Below, piece after piece: positions 5,728 to 6,726 of a stretch of DNA of 6,726 bases. The stretch is from Burkholderiaceae bacterium (GTDB taxonomy: Bacteria; Pseudomonadota; Gammaproteobacteria; Burkholderiales; Burkholderiaceae_D). The stretch lies in the NCBI GenBank assembly GCA_019752915.1, contig JAIELO010000107.1:1-6726 (forward strand), in the 5' to 3' direction. A program made the position numbers and the translations under genes. The notes beneath the pieces were generated by a model. It had not been told where the DNA came from. It saw only the letters and a list, made by a program, of their open reading frames with translations, and ran no database searches. Numbering within the stretch: position 1 is the stretch's first letter; every line of letters starts with the position of its first letter.

Positions 5728-6726
5728 GTGAAATCCGGCCTGTCCGCCGTATCGCCCCAGTACCCCGAAGAGCGCGCCTCGTTCTGGCGCTCACTGCAAA
5801 CCCTGAATGGTTCACGGGTGGTGATTGCGCTGGTGCTGCTGGCCTATCTGAGTGCTGACCGCAACGGTCTGCGCACCCCGGTGTTCTCCCCGAATCTGCA
5901 AATCTGTCTGGTGTACCTGCTGCTTGCGCTGCTGTTCGCGCTGATGGCGGTGCTCTGGCAGCAGCGTTTCCGCTTGCAGTTGCTGTCGCAGATTGCCTGC
6001 GATCTGGTGATTATCTCCCTGCTGTTTCTGGCCGGCGGCGGCCTGCGCAGCGGGCTGGCGATCCTCTACCTGTTCCCGCTGGCGGGAGCGGCGATTCTGG
6101 CGCCGCTGGTGCTGTCGCTATTCTGTGCCGCGCTGGTGGCGCTGTTCATGCTGGGCGAAAGCATCTGGCGCGTGCTGATGCTCGAAAGCGAGCGGCCGTT
6201 TTTACAGGCCGGTCTGTATGGCGCGGCGTTTTTTGCGGCGGTGCTGGTCGTCAACCGGCTGGCCGCGCGCCTGATCGGGCAGGAAGAACTGGCGATCCAG
6301 CGCGGGCTGGAAGTGAATGTGCAGCAGGCCGTCAACCAGCTGGTGATGGCCAATGTCGGCGATGGCATTCTGGTGGCCGGTAGTGATGGGCAGGTGTTTG
6401 CCAGCAATCCGGCGGCGCAGCAGATGCTCGGCATGCCGGGCGTGCCGCAGCAATTCCGGCTCGCCGACGCGGTGGCGCTGGCACCGCTGGCGCAAGCCTA
6501 TGCGGCGTGGTGCGAGGACGACGGACGCAGTACCGCCTATGTCACCATCAAACCGTACGCCGACGACGCGCTGCAGCAGGTGACCGCTGCCTGGAGTGCG
6601 CGGCGCGATCTGGCAGCGCACCTGAAAGTGCGCTTTGCGGCGGTCGATACGGCGGGGCTGGGTACCCGGCGCAGCGTGATCCTGCTGCAGGATGTGACGG
6701 GCATCGAAAATCAGGCGCAACAGCTG
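5728..6726 (+). CDS. pilS: PilS-like sensor histidine kinase, N-terminal part (3' end outside window)
   Basis: The frame runs from GTG at 5728 to the right edge, giving 333 codons without a stop. The preceding in-frame stop is the TGA at 5719, so GTG is the first possible start; GAGG at 5720-5723 is a close ribosome binding site. About six membrane helices lie between residues 31 and 178, in the compact arrangement of PilS. A linker helix follows, then a PAS domain near 205-325 (opening NQLVMANVGDGILVAGSDGQVFASNPAAQQMLG, closing VILLQDVTGIE). The histidine phosphoacceptor and ATPase domains would follow just past the edge. In Pseudomonas PilS senses pilin in the inner membrane and phosphorylates PilR, which activates pilA with sigma-54. 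Identification rests on topology, PAS sequence and the ypjD/PP0621 neighbours, not on the kinase core. It lies six bases after the small gene, in the same operon. Confidence 0.82.
   Translation, partial: MKSGLSAVSPQYPEERASFWRSLQTLNGSRVVIALVLLAYLSADRNGLRTPVFSPNLQICLVYLLLALLFALMAVLWQQRFRLQLLSQIACDLVIISLLFLAGGGLRSGLAILYLFPLAGAAILAPLVLSLFCAALVALFMLGESIWRVLMLESERPFLQAGLYGAAFFAAVLVVNRLAARLIGQEELAIQRGLEVNVQQAVNQLVMANVGDGILVAGSDGQVFASNPAAQQMLGMPGVPQQFRLADAVALAPLAQAYAAWCEDDGRSTAYVTIKPYADDALQQVTAAWSARRDLAAHLKVRFAAVDTAGLGTRRSVILLQDVTGIENQAQQL

Noticed and set aside
6202..6720. A 172-codon minus-strand frame opposite the pilS-like gene
   Set aside because: The plus strand holds a continuous frame with membrane helices and a PAS domain; the antisense product is Arg/His-rich without motifs.

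Overview
The window looks like a chromosomal segment of a moderately GC-rich Betaproteobacterium. The best support is the block ypjD-like gene, then a PP0621-type small protein, then pilS. I recognise this arrangement from Betaproteobacteria, and Neisseriales-type organisms are a reasonable guess. The genus cannot be fixed from the sequence alone. Genes fill nearly everything. The only sizeable non-coding stretch is a 128-base divergent intergenic region at 1843-1970. No RNA gene, insertion sequence, CRISPR array or clear terminator was seen.

Region 1 (1-1842, minus strand) is one uninterrupted reading frame of 614 codons running off the left edge. It encodes a secreted lipoprotein with a lipobox Cys at residue 31, a Pro/Gly spacer, an Ig-like domain and a long NHL-type beta-propeller. 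The propeller carries a recurring linker of the form DG-x-G-x-x-A-R-F.

Region 2 (1971-4599, plus strand) is a compact three-gene ABC importer of the nitrate/sulfonate/taurine (NitT/TauT) class: a periplasmic binding protein, a permease and an ATPase. The genes are joined by two one-base TAATG overlaps, so translation is very likely coupled. No enzyme gene accompanies them, so the imported compound cannot be named.

Region 3 (4622-6726, plus strand) follows after only 22 bases. It holds a CcsA/YpjD-like cytochrome c assembly membrane protein, a small one-TM protein with a C-terminal Cys/His metal-binding-like motif (overlap ATGA), and the start of a PilS sensor kinase with six membrane segments and a PAS domain. 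PilS works with PilR to control type IV pilin transcription. Its kinase core and pilR would lie beyond the right edge.

I found no strong case for a wholly new system. The points most worth a second look are the alternating blade layout of the lipoprotein, the AT-rich divergent control region, the unknown substrate of the importer, its tight junction with the ypjD-pilS block, and the uncharacterised PP0621-type protein.
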